A DNA stretch of 64,000 nt, taken from positions 1,229,501 through 1,293,500 of the forward strand of contig JAWDGP010006922.1 of NCBI GenBank assembly GCA_033675545.1, given 5' to 3'. Positions 40,101 to 55,100 of the stretch are shown here, piece by piece (positions within the stretch are counted from its first letter, which is position 1; each line of letters begins with the position of its first letter). A program made the position numbers and the translations under genes. This DNA comes from Elysia crispata. Its lineage: Eukaryota; Mollusca; Gastropoda; Plakobranchidae. The notes beneath the pieces are model-generated. The model was given only the letters and a program-made list of their open reading frames with translations. It did not search any database and was not told where the DNA came from.

Positions 40101-43100
40101 AACATGAAGGAAATATAACCAAGGAAAGATACTCTTGGTAAAGAGAAAGTTTTTGCTTCAAGGGGTAGCCAGAGGTGCCTATGGTTCCTGAAAATCCGGG
40201 AAATCCAGATGTATTGTTATCCTGGAAACCCGCATTTACTTGCAAAATCCCGGATTTTTTTTGTTTTGTTTTAGCATTGACACTGACCCAACATAAAGAA
40301 TTATAACAGGTTATTTTCATTTATGTTTTGGGATTAGCGTGACCCAACAGTCCTACAAAAAAAAAAACACGAATATAATTCTACGACAAGATCGATATTT
40401 TTATGTCATCGAGTTTCAACTTGTACGAAGGTATAAAACTGGGCGATATAAATTATATTGATATATTGTATTTTTGTTTACTGTTTGTATTTTCAATTCC
40501 AATATCAAGATTTATATTATAGTTGAAACCATCTAAGATATCAGTTCCATCAAGTTGTTTTATTTGTTTACTTTATCGTACATTCTTCCAATCTTCCAAT
40601 TTTGTTTAAATTTTTTTTGGGGGGGGGGGGGGAGAGAATGCTCCTGCCTAGGCCGCTAGCAGTGACCGATTTTTAAAAGTTCAGTAAATAATTATGCGTC
40701 CAGTTCTTATCCCTAGTATTATTATTCTTTTTATTCTTTAGTCCTAGCTTATGTGTGGTTGATATTATCAATGCCTTAAGAGAAATTAGCAAAAACTCAT
40801 GTTGTTTTTTTTTAATTAGCTTCGTCGCGCTTCATCCCTGATTTATGTGTGTGTTTTCCTGAAAGGCATAGGTTTAGGTAGTGAATATTTTTTTATGATA
40901 ACTGTGTCTGAGAAATCAAGTTTTTATTAAACATTGAAACCCATTTTGACAATCATTTCTGGCATAATTATAATGTTTGCTTATTTCATAGTTCATGGCT
41001 ATAATTCAATTATTGTCGGACTATTCTTTCATTTCTTTACAGGTCCTTGAGAATCTTAATGTGGAGCACCTATCCAAAGATGAGCCCAATCCACATGTTT
41101 TAAGAGTTGGTTGGTCTGTTAATAGCACATCACTTAATTTAGGTAAATACATTTAAATCTTATTTTTTTAACACTTTTTGTGTTATTTCATGATACAGGA
41201 AAAACCATGGTATTCAAAGAAAGACAAAAAAAAAGATTCTATGCTGACAAAATGAAACTTGATTAGCTCAGTAGATTTTGGTTAGAATACTGTCTGATTG
41301 TGTAAAAATTGTTTTACTCTCAAAGGTTCTAGAATATTTTTTCATCTTGGAATGCAATTTTGATTCACATGGGAATTTTTTTTTTTTTTATATCACAACA
41401 GGTGAAGAAGCTCTTTCCTATGGATATGGAGGAACAGGGAAGGCCTCAACTGAATGTAACTTTGTTGACTATGGACAGACTTTTGGTCCTGGAGATGTCA
41501 TCACTGCTTACTTGGTAAGGATCTTCAGCTATTAGTTCATTCTTGATCATTAATTTTTTTTTTAAATTAAAGGTCTTGTTTAAAAAAAATGTAGAATTTT
41601 TTTTATCAAGTTCAGCTTTACACCTCCCTGGAAAGAAAGAATTAAGAGATAATATCTTTGTATACATGTATGAACACTCAAAACAAACTCTGCTATTCAA
41701 CAATACATGTGTGTGTTATTTCTGCAGGACATGGAGAGTGATCCAATTGTCATCTCCTATGCCAAAAATGGTGAAGACTTGGGAACATGTTTCAATGTTG
41801 AAAAGGAAAAGTTGGGAGATCAGGCACTTTTCCCTCACATTATGACAAAAAACACTGAGTTTGAATGCAACTTTGGTGCTAGGGTAAGTCTTGAGGTGGA
41901 TGACGTGATGAATTTTCATGTAACAAGCATTCATTTGCTTTTATTATAACTCCTGAAATTAAGATAAATTTATATTTTTCAATCTTTTTACTTTCATGAT
42001 TTTTGTTGTCAACCATGCAATCTTTTAAATTCTTGAAATCTTATGATTTTTAAATAAGGGTTAGTGCAGACCTGCCATTCATTCCGATTTTTAATGGAAA
42101 TTGGGTCCTTTTCTGATTTTCCGAATAATTAGGAAATATTCCAATTTTTTTTCAGAACTAAGTGTTTAACTCCACGATTAAAAACATTTCCAGCCTTCAC
42201 AAGAGAATAAATACGTACGATATGGTTATATTATATCGGTATTGTTTTTTAATATAATATCCAGTGATCATAATCTTCCACAGAAATCTGTGATTTTCAC
42301 TCCTTGCTTTTTTCCTCCTTTTTCCTTCTCCGCGATTGCCTCGCTCGCGGAATTTCTCCTCAATATGATGCAGCGGTCAGCCCAACCTGTATTCGATAGT
42401 CGAATTTCACATTTCCGTCATTGTCATTGCCGAAATTGCTGGAAACTGCAATGTTCGCATGGGTCTTTATTTAACGCTTGCTTGTCGCGTAAGCCTTTGT
42501 TTAGCCTCTTCAGTCTTCCTCTCGCTGGATTAGCACCGTTTTCAATTGCCTCTTACCTGAGCTATCTATATATTTATCTAGTCTAAAATCTAGAGATTTC
42601 TAATCTGTGCTAAATCTACATCGAGATATCTAGAGCATTCATAATTTCATCATGAAGGAGCTGACAAAATCGGACATTGTGAGAATAAAAGACTTGGATT
42701 CAAAAACCAAAAACAAATTTAGATTCATGTAGTTAGAGGATAGTTTAATGATCAAATCTAAGAAAGGTGACAATGTAACAATTTGTGTTGGTGATTCAAT
42801 TGTTAAAGTGGACATTCCAGATAAAGTTTTGTGCAAATACTGTTATGATGTAATTAACTATGGCAGTAAAGGTTGTATTGCTATCATAGATCACCTTAAA
42901 TCTGGAAAACATGCCAGTGAGGTTGATCACAGGCAATCTAATTACACCCTTGGGGCCCAGTTTTCCCCAAAAAATGCTCCTCCTGCCCTTTTTCCCCTGT
43001 TTAAGCCACCTCTACCACCATCCAAACAGCTCAATCCTGCTAAAGATCTCTATACACCTCCTGCCTCCAAACTCATCCCCCTCATACAGTGTATTTTCAT

Positions 43101-46100
43101 CCTTTTTGACTTTTCCTCATTATGAACACAGATTATCAAATGAGGTAGCGAAATCGATATTAATATTTTAGTTGTGACCACCCCGAAGATTGATTCTGCG
43201 GAGTTGTTTACTTCATCGTTTATTCATCTGCCTTTCACCTTCTCTCTATCTTCATATCCAAACTTCACCGTTATTTCCAACAAGGATTATTCTTATTTCA
43301 TCTTCATGTGATAAGAATTTCTGCTACCAGACTGCACTTTTTACATCTAGATCTTGTCAGTTATCAAGATTCGTTCGAGAAATCTTAAATAGAACTAGAT
43401 CTAGAAACTAGAGTAAATCAAGATGAAATGACACGAGACTCCGTGATAATTGCAGGTCTTTAAAAGTATAAACCAGATTGAGACTTAGATCTAGATCTGA
43501 TAATAAGATTAATCTTTCCTTTATGCGGATGCAAACTTTTCAATCTGCAGAAGATCTAAGATTTTGATCATTTTATCTAATGTAGATCTATCTTGATCGA
43601 GGTTACATCTAAAATAATCACGCTAAACTTGTCTCACAGTCATAGTGTAATTTTTGTACTTGAATTGGCCTGTTTCTCAATGAAGTGATTGAACAATAGA
43701 ATGGATTACGCTCTTTAAATTATTAAAATTATTTATGAAATAAAATATTACAACTTTCCACCAAATTGTCAATTTGCTCCACATGAAATATTGGTTATGT
43801 TTTCAACAGCTGGCTGGGTATAGCAAAATTTTTAAGATTTTTAATTTTCCAAGTCAAGTGTTAGAAACTTTCAAAGGCCTTTACTTCATTTAGAAAAATT
43901 ATCTAAAATCTGGAAAATAGTATCAAATCTCTTTTTTTTTTACCCTTTCCGTAAAAATAAACCTTTTGAAAGTCATGTTGTACACTTCCCACACGAGTTA
44001 GGTTGGCAGCTCTGCTCTTTATGAATTCATCAAAGCTGCATAGTGCCAAATGCCACCCAAATTATTGAGTCGTCACTTTAAAGTATTTTAAGGCATAGAG
44101 TACTTGATTTAAACTGAAAGAGGTATGGAAAAGAAAAAACTTTTAGGTGTTTAAAAAAGGATTACAAGCTAAGAAACATTGTTTTAATCAGATCAGAGTT
44201 CAGAGTTAAACTGATGAATGAACATTCACCAAAGACCGCATTATGTCTTTTGTAATATATGCTGCAAAATAAAGCAAGTCATTTAGATTTTTTGGGGGGC
44301 AGATTCAGATTTTTTTCTGACAGAATCATTCAAATTTTCTTTCTCTGTAGAGTGGCAGGTCTGGTTACTGTATTTCACTAATTGGAAGTGGGATAAATTA
44401 TGCAATTAGTGGTTTCTTTAACATTTGCCCCTTTATTTGCATCTCTAGGAGGGCCCATATTTTCCTTTGACTGATGAATTCAAGTTTTTGGAAGAAATAC
44501 CAGAAGAAGAGAGAGTGCGAGGACACACACCTCCGGCCACAAAAGAGGAATGTGAGGTAAGCTTCACTTGTACATCTTTTTTGAGACACAGCAGACAGTT
44601 AAATTATTCTCCCCCACTCCCCCACCCCCCCCCCCCCCCCCCTTTTTTTTTTTTTTGTCTTAAAAGTGGTTTACCAGGCTCAGGCTTTACAAGTTAAAAA
44701 GGAGGCCTCCCTTTCCTTCAGGGTTGTCCCAGTCATTGAATATATAATTTTGGCAGTGGACCAAATTTTTGATCATCAAATTTCTTATGAAATCATTGCC
44801 TTGTGACTGGCATCTAAGTTTTATTACATCTGTAGAGGGAGATCTTTGTAAAGGGGGAAAAAAAAAAAGAAAAAAAAACCTGGCCTTTCCAGGCTCTTTG
44901 AGAGACTCAATTTGACGATGGAAGAAAGAGCATTTATTCCATTAGTTTCCTCAGTTCCTTCTTTTCTTCTGTTTTTTTTTCCTACATTTCATGTCATATA
45001 TCATAAAAGTGTTTGTTCACTTACAGTAGGTACCCAATACTGATTTTCTAAATTGTCTGTGCTGATGGGGTTTCAATTCTAATGTAAAGAGCTTGCTGTT
45101 CTGAGCATTTTAATACCAATTTTATGTATTTATGATAATTTTTGAGAAAGTTATAGCATTTTGAAAATCGGGCAAAAGTAACTGATTGCGTAATATGCTT
45201 CAGTGGCAATTTTGAGCCTCCATAAAATTAAAAATATCAATCCCACAATTACAAAAATTTATATACAGATACTCCAGTAACTTGACACAGCACTCAATTT
45301 TTTTCATTAGAATAGAAGGATTGGAAGTATTTATTTTTTTGCATGAAACATGGCTCAAAATGGAATTTCACAAAAATTTCAAGGGAGGTAAAAAAACATA
45401 AAAATTGACATGATTTAAAAGTCCACAGAAAATTCATTTTAGCTTCAATTTGGAAGTATTCTACATCAAAATAAAGGTCGTTATAAGTTCTTTCACATAA
45501 TAATGGATCAGATGACATTTACTCCATAGAATTTTAATAAAATTGGTCTGAAAATGACCAAAATCACAAAAGCAAGAAAATTTGTCACATTTTGAATGTT
45601 GAATGGATACCTTAAAATAGACCAAATCCTTTAAAAAAATCACTGAATAAAAGATTCTAACAATCTGTTATCATATAATAGGCTTTTATAAGTTTTATAG
45701 GTGACCAGGATTAGAACATGATCAAAACTTGTCACAATATTAATTAAACAGACAAGCAGGTGTCGGGACTTGTGTACACATCGCCGAGAGGGTCAGAACC
45801 TATCCCGATAAGGTGCATAAAAAACTTTGATAAAACAATAAAACAGCTTATTTTTCTTTCAAAAAGCTAATTCTAAAATCGTAATTAACTTAAAACTATT
45901 TACCAACAAAAGCTTTTCGATCCATGTCCTCTAGTTAACGGAGAAAGGTCTGTCTGCAAGGCTACACCTTGCGTAAATCTAACATCGACCGGGCATGGCT
46001 GGGAGAAGACTGGCGAATTTGACTAGAGTGCGAAACCGGCCTTGTTGACGTAGATCTAGCGTCTCGCGCAATGATCGACGAAAAGTAGTTCTTACTAAAT

Positions 46101-49100
46101 GCAATGATTTTAAAAGAAAAATGGATGAGGTTTCAAAATATGTAACTTTTTTCGCAAAATTTTGCGTTTTTCTTTCTTTAAATACGGTTTTAAATTTTCA
46201 TCTTCCTTTTTTTAGTATTTGTAGCCATTTTGCATGGTCGAAAGTTATACCACTAGAAAGGTCGATTCCTGACCTATTTATATCATGCACACACTTCAGT
46301 GGTTGTGTTCATCGATGCGAGCGCAAGCCGTGTAAAGATAGAAGGGTAGAAAATTTCACGCAAAGAAGTCCGCTGCGCCGCTAAAAAGTCCGAAACATGG
46401 GTTTCTTTAAAACTCTGTCAATTGTTTCATATTTAAAACAGAATATATCTACCGCCACCATTTTAAAGATAAAGAATAGATCTTTCCAACCATGTATGAC
46501 GTTTTACGTTTTATGTGGTATGAGATACTGTTTTAGTACGGTGAAAGTCAGCCATTTTGAACAAAATTCTCTCGATAACGCTGTTTTGCCTCAGTATTGG
46601 GTACCTACTTACAGCAAGATTTAAGCAGTTATTGATATGATGAAAAGGTAGTGCAGAAACAGATGAAAACTTAGGCAAAATGTTGCTATTTTGCTTTTTT
46701 TTTTTTTTTTTCCCACCTATATTGTTTCAGAACAAAGTGTTTCAAAATTTTTGCTCATATCCCTCCAGCTAAGAGTTAGATACATGTTTGAAGTTGACAA
46801 AAATAAACAAAACAAAAAAAAAACCTAATGCTTCAGTTCATTTTTTTCTTGAATTTAAGTAAGTTGTGGGATCAGCAGATTGCCCTTGAATATGCTTCTT
46901 CTCACTAATTATTGTAATTTAAAGTAGATCATTTGACCATTGCTGAATCTCATTTCCTATCATGGTATATTGTTTGAATCCTTTTATAGGTGGTGATGAT
47001 GGTGGGCCTTCCAGGTGCAGGAAAGACTTACTGGGTCAATAACTTTGTCAAAGAGTCACCAGAGAAACGCTGGAATATCCTTGGAACCAACAACATTATT
47101 GATAAAATGAAGGTAAGCACTTGGTGTTTTTATTTCTCCCATAGTAAGCAGATTTCACAGAATTACAATTGAAATGAGACATTGGATCAAATGCAATGAA
47201 ACCAAAATCCAAAGGGGAAAAGGGGAAATGTGATTTCATATTGGTTTGGCCATTGTTAATGAAAAAGAGCATATTCATATGATTTACCACTCTTATTTAC
47301 AGATCTTCTGAAAATGTCTTATGAAATCTTGCTGCAATTTGCTTTATTTGATACAGAGTTGCTAAGATATGGCATATTAAGAATGTAGGGAAATCGCAAG
47401 GCTCATATGAACTGACACCAGCAAATTTAAAGTGGATTTTGTAGCCTTAGTTCTTTCTTTTCACATCTTGTACAAAGTGCTGTGTCTTTTCCAGTATCTC
47501 ACCCAGTAGGTGCGACACTTGCATAACTTTATTCTTTTTTACAGTCTAAAGAGAATGTCATGGTGGTATTTGTACTGAACATCACAAGCTTGGCTGAATT
47601 AGGTTAAAGCACATTGCATTACGATCCACTTCAATTGAGAGCTGCTTAATGATCCTTTTCACACATCGATAGATTTCCAAGTACCAAATATATCTTACAT
47701 TATTACTTGAGGATTTTCTTTCATATGGACATTCTTTTTAAGTCTCCTGCGCTTTATTCACATGCCTGTGACAAGAGAATAATCAAGCCCATATGCTTGA
47801 AAGTGAAAAAACTCAGCTGTTGGTGGCACCTGACCCACCACACTATAGTGTATCTTTGCAATCTTCACCAACGACATCCTGTCTAATTTCTAACAAACCT
47901 CTCCCTTCATTGCTGCCCGAAAGGTGCCAACTAGAGCTGTGACGGATCCCAATTTTTAAGTAATCAAGGTTAACAGGGTCCCGTTGTTGAAGATCCGCAG
48001 GTCCCAGTAATCAAAAAAGTAATCATAACTGGTGGAATAAGGAGTGGTGAGAGACTGACGGTAGGCTACATTTTGCTTGATAGCAAGGAGAAAAATGAGG
48101 GCTGACTGGACTGGAGAAATCTCCATGTCTTCCTCCCGTCCCGTTTCATATCATCCAACATCCAGTGGCTTTGATCTTGCATTTGTGGAGTGTGCATTAC
48201 CGGGATCCCACATAACTACAATGGGATCCCGTAAATCGTGATTACCGATTACTTTTACGGGACTCTGCACAGCCTTTATATAAGGTTCTCATTCTCTTTT
48301 GATTTCGGCTGACATCTGAGTGAGGGACAAGGATTATGATTGCTCCCGCGGATCTCACTAGAAGATCCATCAAACTATTTCATTTGGAAGATACGTGTTT
48401 ACTGATTACTTTTACGAGACCCCTCCCAGCCTTTGCGCCAACTTCATCTCCTCTCACTTTTTACCATCCCTATCCTGTTGTTTGTGATTTGTTGTCTTGT
48501 AGCAGGTTAACATATATATCTTCAACTTGCTGTCTTGATACCTGTGTATCCATCATTTCATTAAGTGGCACGTTGCCTCAGTGCTTAGGTGAATATCTTA
48601 CCATTTTCCCTACTCCAACTTTTTTTTCTCAGAGGCATCATCTGTCACCCACCCGAAATCTTTATTTCAGTTCAACCACAGTCTTTGTGCTACAGTATTG
48701 TGTAAACTGTGAGAATAGGTCTAGACTCTGCTTGCTAGAGATCCAGTCAGCATTTAAAAATGCTATCTATGCATGTTAAAAAAGAGAGGAAATACACCAA
48801 AGAGGGGGAAGAGGCATACCACAACTATAATTGACATCATTGCAAACCATTATTTTCATGTTGGGATAGACTCAAAGAGTATAAGCTCATAATGTGTTCC
48901 CCTCCCCCCCCCCAAAAAAAAAAAAAATACAATGAAATTTTTGTGAAACCAATAGTGATAAAGATCTTTTTTTTTTTCTTTAGCTGAACGTTTTTATGTA
49001 TCAACTTCCGCCGCTATGTCTTAGTGGATTATACTGTTGGTCTGCTTTTCTAGTTTTGATCTGTTATAAATGATTTTGCAATATGTTACATTAATACATT

Positions 49101-52100
49101 TTTTATGCAAGGTTTCGATACAAAATTTGATTCTTATTTCTTTCTTTCCTAAGGTTATGGGACTGCCCCGAAAAAAGAATTATAGTGGACGTTGGGATGT
49201 TCTCATTGACAAATCTACACGCTGCCTGAATCGGCTCATTGAAATTGCAGCTCGCAAAAAGAGACACTACATCATTGATCAGGTAAGACCAAAATTTCTA
49301 TTTAAAACTTTCATATTGAGCGAATATATATTAGCAATGACAAGAATGAATTTTTAATCAGAAGAAAGCTGTTTGGCACAGAAAAAAATAGGTAAGTTCA
49401 TATTTGCATATTCACTTCCTTGAAATTTTTTTATGTTGTCCTGGGGTACTGTGCACAAGTGATCTTTTAAATGAAAGCAAGCTCTCTAGTCGTGCAGTTT
49501 ATAAGTTTTAAAGTGTGGCATATATATGTTTTTTCCTTCTTTACAATATGCTTTTTATCAAGACTATTAGATGAATTTTGTCTTGCAGAATAACATTGAT
49601 TCTTGATAGTTCAGCAGAATTTTCATCAAGATCAAAAGGAAGAAAAATCAATAAAGTGTCTGATTCAATGATTTACCTCAAAAATTTTTTAGGACGCGCA
49701 GAAAGATTTTATTTTTAGTTCTGAGCAATTGAGGTACTTTTTTTCTTTGCAATTAGAAGTACAAAGCTAAGGGGTTTGGGATTTTTGTTTTATGTGTCCC
49801 TCAGCAATGTCTGGTCCTGGTTTGATACATTTTTCCTAATAATCCTAGCCTACAAAAGTCTTAAATGAAATTTGATGAAAAAAAATGTGAAGCATACAAG
49901 AATATCTAAAATTAAAGGTGTCAAATTTTATAAGATATCTGGGACTCAGGTTGAGCCATGCCAAAAAGTCTGGATCTTTCTCATTTAAAAAATTATGTTC
50001 ATCATCAATCCAAGACCATCGGTAATAATCATGTGCCATATGTATCTCTCAACCATCAACTTATGAAATTAAGCTGTGCAAGAGGTCGTATTCTTCCTGA
50101 AATGTTCTAGTTTTGATTACAGCTTTCTGCTTTTAGTTTTGTTATATGTGTCTCCAGTACCTCGGTAATGAATATTTGAAGAGGTCTTCATGTCCCTAAG
50201 TCATCCTGAAATATCTACCACATAAGGTAGAGACACATTAGTTTAGAGACATCAAATGAACAAGACTGAGTGTGACATCGATAAAGAAGGTGTAGAATGG
50301 AGTGAAAACTGGTCTAGAGAGCAGATTTAGAGAATTAGACATAGGTGAAGGTAACATTTGAAGAACTTCAGTTTCTTGAGTTAAATCTATATGTAAATCC
50401 AGTTTCTGATTCAAAGACTGGATTTTTCTTCACAGAGGACCTTCATATCTTTTTAAATAATTCATTATTTTTTCTTGTGAAGTTGTGTCACTTAAAATTC
50501 ATTCTGATTTTTATTGAAATTTGTTCCTTTTCCGATTTTCATCCTACGGACAACCTGCACATAAGGACAAACTTCCTAAGATATATTATATCCATATTGC
50601 GGGGTATCGAAATTGGTTTTGTAGTTGACATTATCAAGAATATCGATTTTGCATAGTTGTTTACTAACTGTCATTTATTTGTTTTGTATTTCTTTGTTTT
50701 TATTCATCTTCAAATCCATACTTCTTTGATATTCGTCTTCTATTTCTACTATAGGGGAAAGTTCTTTTTTCATCTAAATCTTGTCATTTATCAAGATCGA
50801 TCAAGAAATCCTTTATAGAGCTATAGTAAATCAAGATTACGTGGCATGAGACTTTTTGAGTATAATTTATAACTGTTTATAGAGTATAATATAACAATTT
50901 AAAACTAGAAGTAGACCTAATAATTAGTTTTCTCGTTTGGAGTCTTTATGTGGATGTAGATTTTTCAATCTGCACAAGATATATGATTTTGATCAATTTA
51001 TTTAATGTAGACCCATATACACATCTAGGTTACATCTTAATCATGCTTAAGTTGTCTCGCCGTCACAAGGTAATTTTTATACTGTTCCTCAATGAAGTGA
51101 TTGAATAATTAACAGAGTTGTGTACCTCCTTAAGACTTTTTTTTATAAAATAAAGTTTAATGACTTTCCAACAAATCATCAATTTTCTCCCCATGAAATA
51201 TTGAGAGAAATTTTCAACAGCCAGATCTGGCAAAAGTCGTAAAATTATTAATTATCCAAGTCAATTATAAGATGCAGAAATACAGTATTTAATCTGACAA
51301 AGATTTACTCTCAGAAAGGAGTACACCCTTTCATATAAAAATAAACGTTGAAGTTTATTTGTAGACTTTTCACATGAGCTAGGATGGTAGCTCTGCTCTT
51401 TATGAATTCATCTAATGCTGCATATGCCAATGCCATCAAATTTAAGTCTCTTAAAAGTATTGAAATGTCATTAAATTTATTATCAATTCTTCACAATAGT
51501 AAATTTCTATATTTAGTAATTGAATTAAACTGAAAGAATTGTGGGGAGAAAAACAAGACCTTGATCTAATCTTATCTAGATCTTCAGATTAAATATTAGA
51601 ATTTTTCAGCAGGACAGAACTACAAGTAGAAACCTTATACTTATCATATCTCTGACAGAGCTATACTGATAAATGAACAGTCATTAAAAAAAAGAAACAG
51701 AAGACAAAAATGATAATTGTAATGAATGCCAGGTATAATCGAAAGACAAAAAAAAATATTAAATCAGATTTTCTTTCCAGGGGACTGGCAAGTTGGCATT
51801 TATGTATCATAATAAGATGCAAAAATTATTTTTCTCTTTGTTGCCCACTCTCCTTCCTTTATTTATTGTATTCCAGTAAAGAAAAAAGTTTTTGGTTTTT
51901 TTTTAATAACAGGCATGGGAAGAGTATTAGCTAGCTCACCACATTTACTGTTTAGTGATAGTCTATGTGAAAATGTTAAGTAATCGATGGGGGAAAAATC
52001 ACATTGAAACTGTTTTTTTGGTTTGTGTTTGATCTGTCATTTGCCCTTTTTTGGTAAATCCTAAAAGGCTAATTACTGCATGAGAAGCTTTCCTCAAAGT

Positions 52101-55100
52101 TTTCCAAATCCTTTAACTGAGGGTTAAAAGAATTAATATACAGCCCGAATTCCATGAAGCATAAGGCACTCCAGGTCTCACTTCACCCGTTGGCAACCAA
52201 GGCTTACAAAAATTGATTATTCCTTTTGCCGGTGGGTCAATCATGCACAATGGAGTTAAATTTTAACTGTATATTTGTCGCGTGTCAGGTAACCGCTATT
52301 TTCATTTTTTCCTCTGCACCTATGCTTAACAAAACACCTCTGACTGATGGTTTATACATTATATTAAATGCTTCTGACTAGGAGTGCTGAATTGATAATC
52401 TGTACTTGAATCAAATCTCAAGTAAATTTATGTCAGAGAAAAGGATTGTGGTGCATATAGTGTGTGTGTTTGTACTCAAATATTTTTTTTTGCCTCAGTG
52501 TGTGTTTCTCTGTCTCCATATATGCAGAGATACATACTTGCATCTAAATGCTTTATAGACTCAACTAGCTGAGGCTGATGTTGCACCATTTTGACAAAGG
52601 AATTTGCATGTTTTTGTATCAAATGTGCTGTTGACTGAATTTTTTGTTCAGATTAGGAGGAAACCTTCAGAAAGAGAGGAATAATTTGGACCATCAAGTA
52701 GGAATGACTTTGAACAAGCACATTTTTAGCAGTGCTTTTTTGTTTTTTTAGTTTTATGCGAGATATGCTTTTAATTTTGCATATAAATAAACACAGCATC
52801 AAAAATATTTTGATCATGGAATTAAGTGGACATCTGAGCTTATTTCATTGATTTTTATTTAGTTGAATTGGGTCGACAATTGCAAAAGAAAATGCAATAA
52901 TTGGAGTGCATTTATTTTGGGAGATCTAAAATTCAAACAATCAATTAGCATTCTTGTTGTCAAAATAAACTAGTGACATATACAATTTATTGACTGTTAG
53001 GGCTTGCACAATGTCACTATGGGATCTAGGTTACTTTAGAAACTGCACCTGAAAGCTCTCGACACACGTTAGATGGAAAATGGGAAGGAATGTTTTTGAA
53101 GATGAAATAACCATTGAATATATACCTTTTATTAATACTGTATGATGCAATAAGTAAAGAATTTAGATGAAGATCCATGCGTATCTGAAGGATTGATACA
53201 CAAGTTCTAACGTGATCATAAGTGAGATTTAATTAAGTCTTTTAGAGGAGAGAAGATAGACTGATCGGTTAAGTTAAACATCAACTATGATATTGACCTA
53301 GTTCCCCAAGAGCCAGCTCAAGAAAGGAAATCATGTATGATGTCAATGTAATCTAAATCCGAACATGAACCGTCTTCTTCTGCTATTGTTGTTAAACTCG
53401 ATCATTATTTATACCTTCAGATTCATAGCATTGAGCAAAATGCATAAAAATTTTATTATACCAGCACCATTGGCCAAACTATTTAGAGTCAACAGGCTAG
53501 TTTTCTTAGCAATGGCCTCTGTTGTTTTTTGTTTTTTTTGTCAAAGCTGACCAAAAAAAAAATGGACATCACTCGTAAAAATATCCAAATGTGTAATTTT
53601 AACTCCTAAACCTAAGCCAATGAGGAACAGGAAAAGGAGCCACTAGTAAAGTTGCAGCAACTGTCTGTGAGTCTGGGAGTAAACCAAAGATGAGCCGCTT
53701 ACTAACAAGTCATACTCATAAATGGAGCAGTGCTCATTTAGCTGAGCAAAAATTCAACTGTAGAGAGATGTATTTAAGGTATCTAAACTCTAGCAATTCA
53801 AATAATCACACAGTTCTAAAATTGAGTCATGAACTCTAGGCCTTAGGCTTGTGTGTGGCCTGCTCTTTTCAAAATTGAAAAATTCTGACACTCTGAAATC
53901 TGAAATGCATTCGTTGTCTTTTAGAAAAGAAGCCGCTACTTGGACATCATTGACATCAAGATGTGCCCATTTGACAACCCATAACACCCAGTATATGAAA
54001 AATATCTCTAAATTTCTTCCAAGACAGTCTTAATAAATTTAACTTCTTTGATGAGGGATTCTCCAATTCTCTTTAATCAGTAAGAAGTGCATGCAACTGT
54101 CTTGGTAAAAAAAGATCATATGATGTTTCTGTTATTATTTTAGCAAACGGATACATAGAACGTTAAGGACTGATAACAACCTTATGGATTATTTGTTTTT
54201 CCGTTAATGATAAGTCAGTATTTATCCAAAACAGTATAAAGGCTTTTCCTTTCTAATGCAAAACGGCACACGGTAAAAGCGCCAACACACGTCAGAAATG
54301 CTTTATAATTTTTTGAAACATATCCCTTCTTGAGTTGCCAGAATTACAATCTTCACATTGCAGTTCATTCGGGTAATAGATATTTCTTTATTTTGAAATA
54401 GTCTAAGATTCATGGAGGTATCTAGATTGATTGAGTCGCTGGGCTATTCTTGATTTATTAGTCAGATGAAGATAGTACCATTGTGATGTTTAGTGAAACA
54501 TATAAAAGGTTATTATGTTTATAGTGCCTTGAGAAATTTTGTAATCTAACAAGTGGATCGGACTACAACACAGATAACTGATGTCAAAGCAAACCTGTTA
54601 TGAAACTGTTAGGGATGTGATAGCTTTGTGTCATGGACAAATGTGCTTGGCTCATAATATATACCTTACTAGGAAAACATACCAGCTGGTTCTGAATCCC
54701 AGATGTTTAGACCAGAAGGTGATTGATCCATTATACAATCCGAGAAAACATCTTACAGTCCCAACTAGGCCCGTCTCGATAGCAGGTCCTTTTGTCAGCA
54801 GACTAAAGTAACAATCATCTTATATGTATCTTGGCACACTCTCCCTTGTGCTTAAGCTGTCATCGCGTGTTTACTTTTAACTGTTCTCAATTTCCTACGT
54901 AGGTTTAACTCAATCACGAAATGTTTTTAAAAAAGAATTATAGGAAAGACATCTTGTTCTTATTACTCCTGAGTGTTCACCACAAGTATAGTTCACGAAT
55001 GAAGGCGCTGTCATTGTCATATCAACATCCACATTTCCTGCCAAAACTTAAAGCAGTTTTCACCATCTCAGACTAGGGTGCGTGTTTGAAATTAAACTAG

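Noticed and set aside
48336..48779. 147-codon plus-strand open frame
   Set aside because: Starts inside the hAT-like element and runs into unrelated sequence. The composition is not protein-like.
54581..54811. 76-codon plus-strand open frame in intron 11
   Set aside because: Looks moderately protein-like but has no known motif, no matching exon borders and no neighbours in frame.
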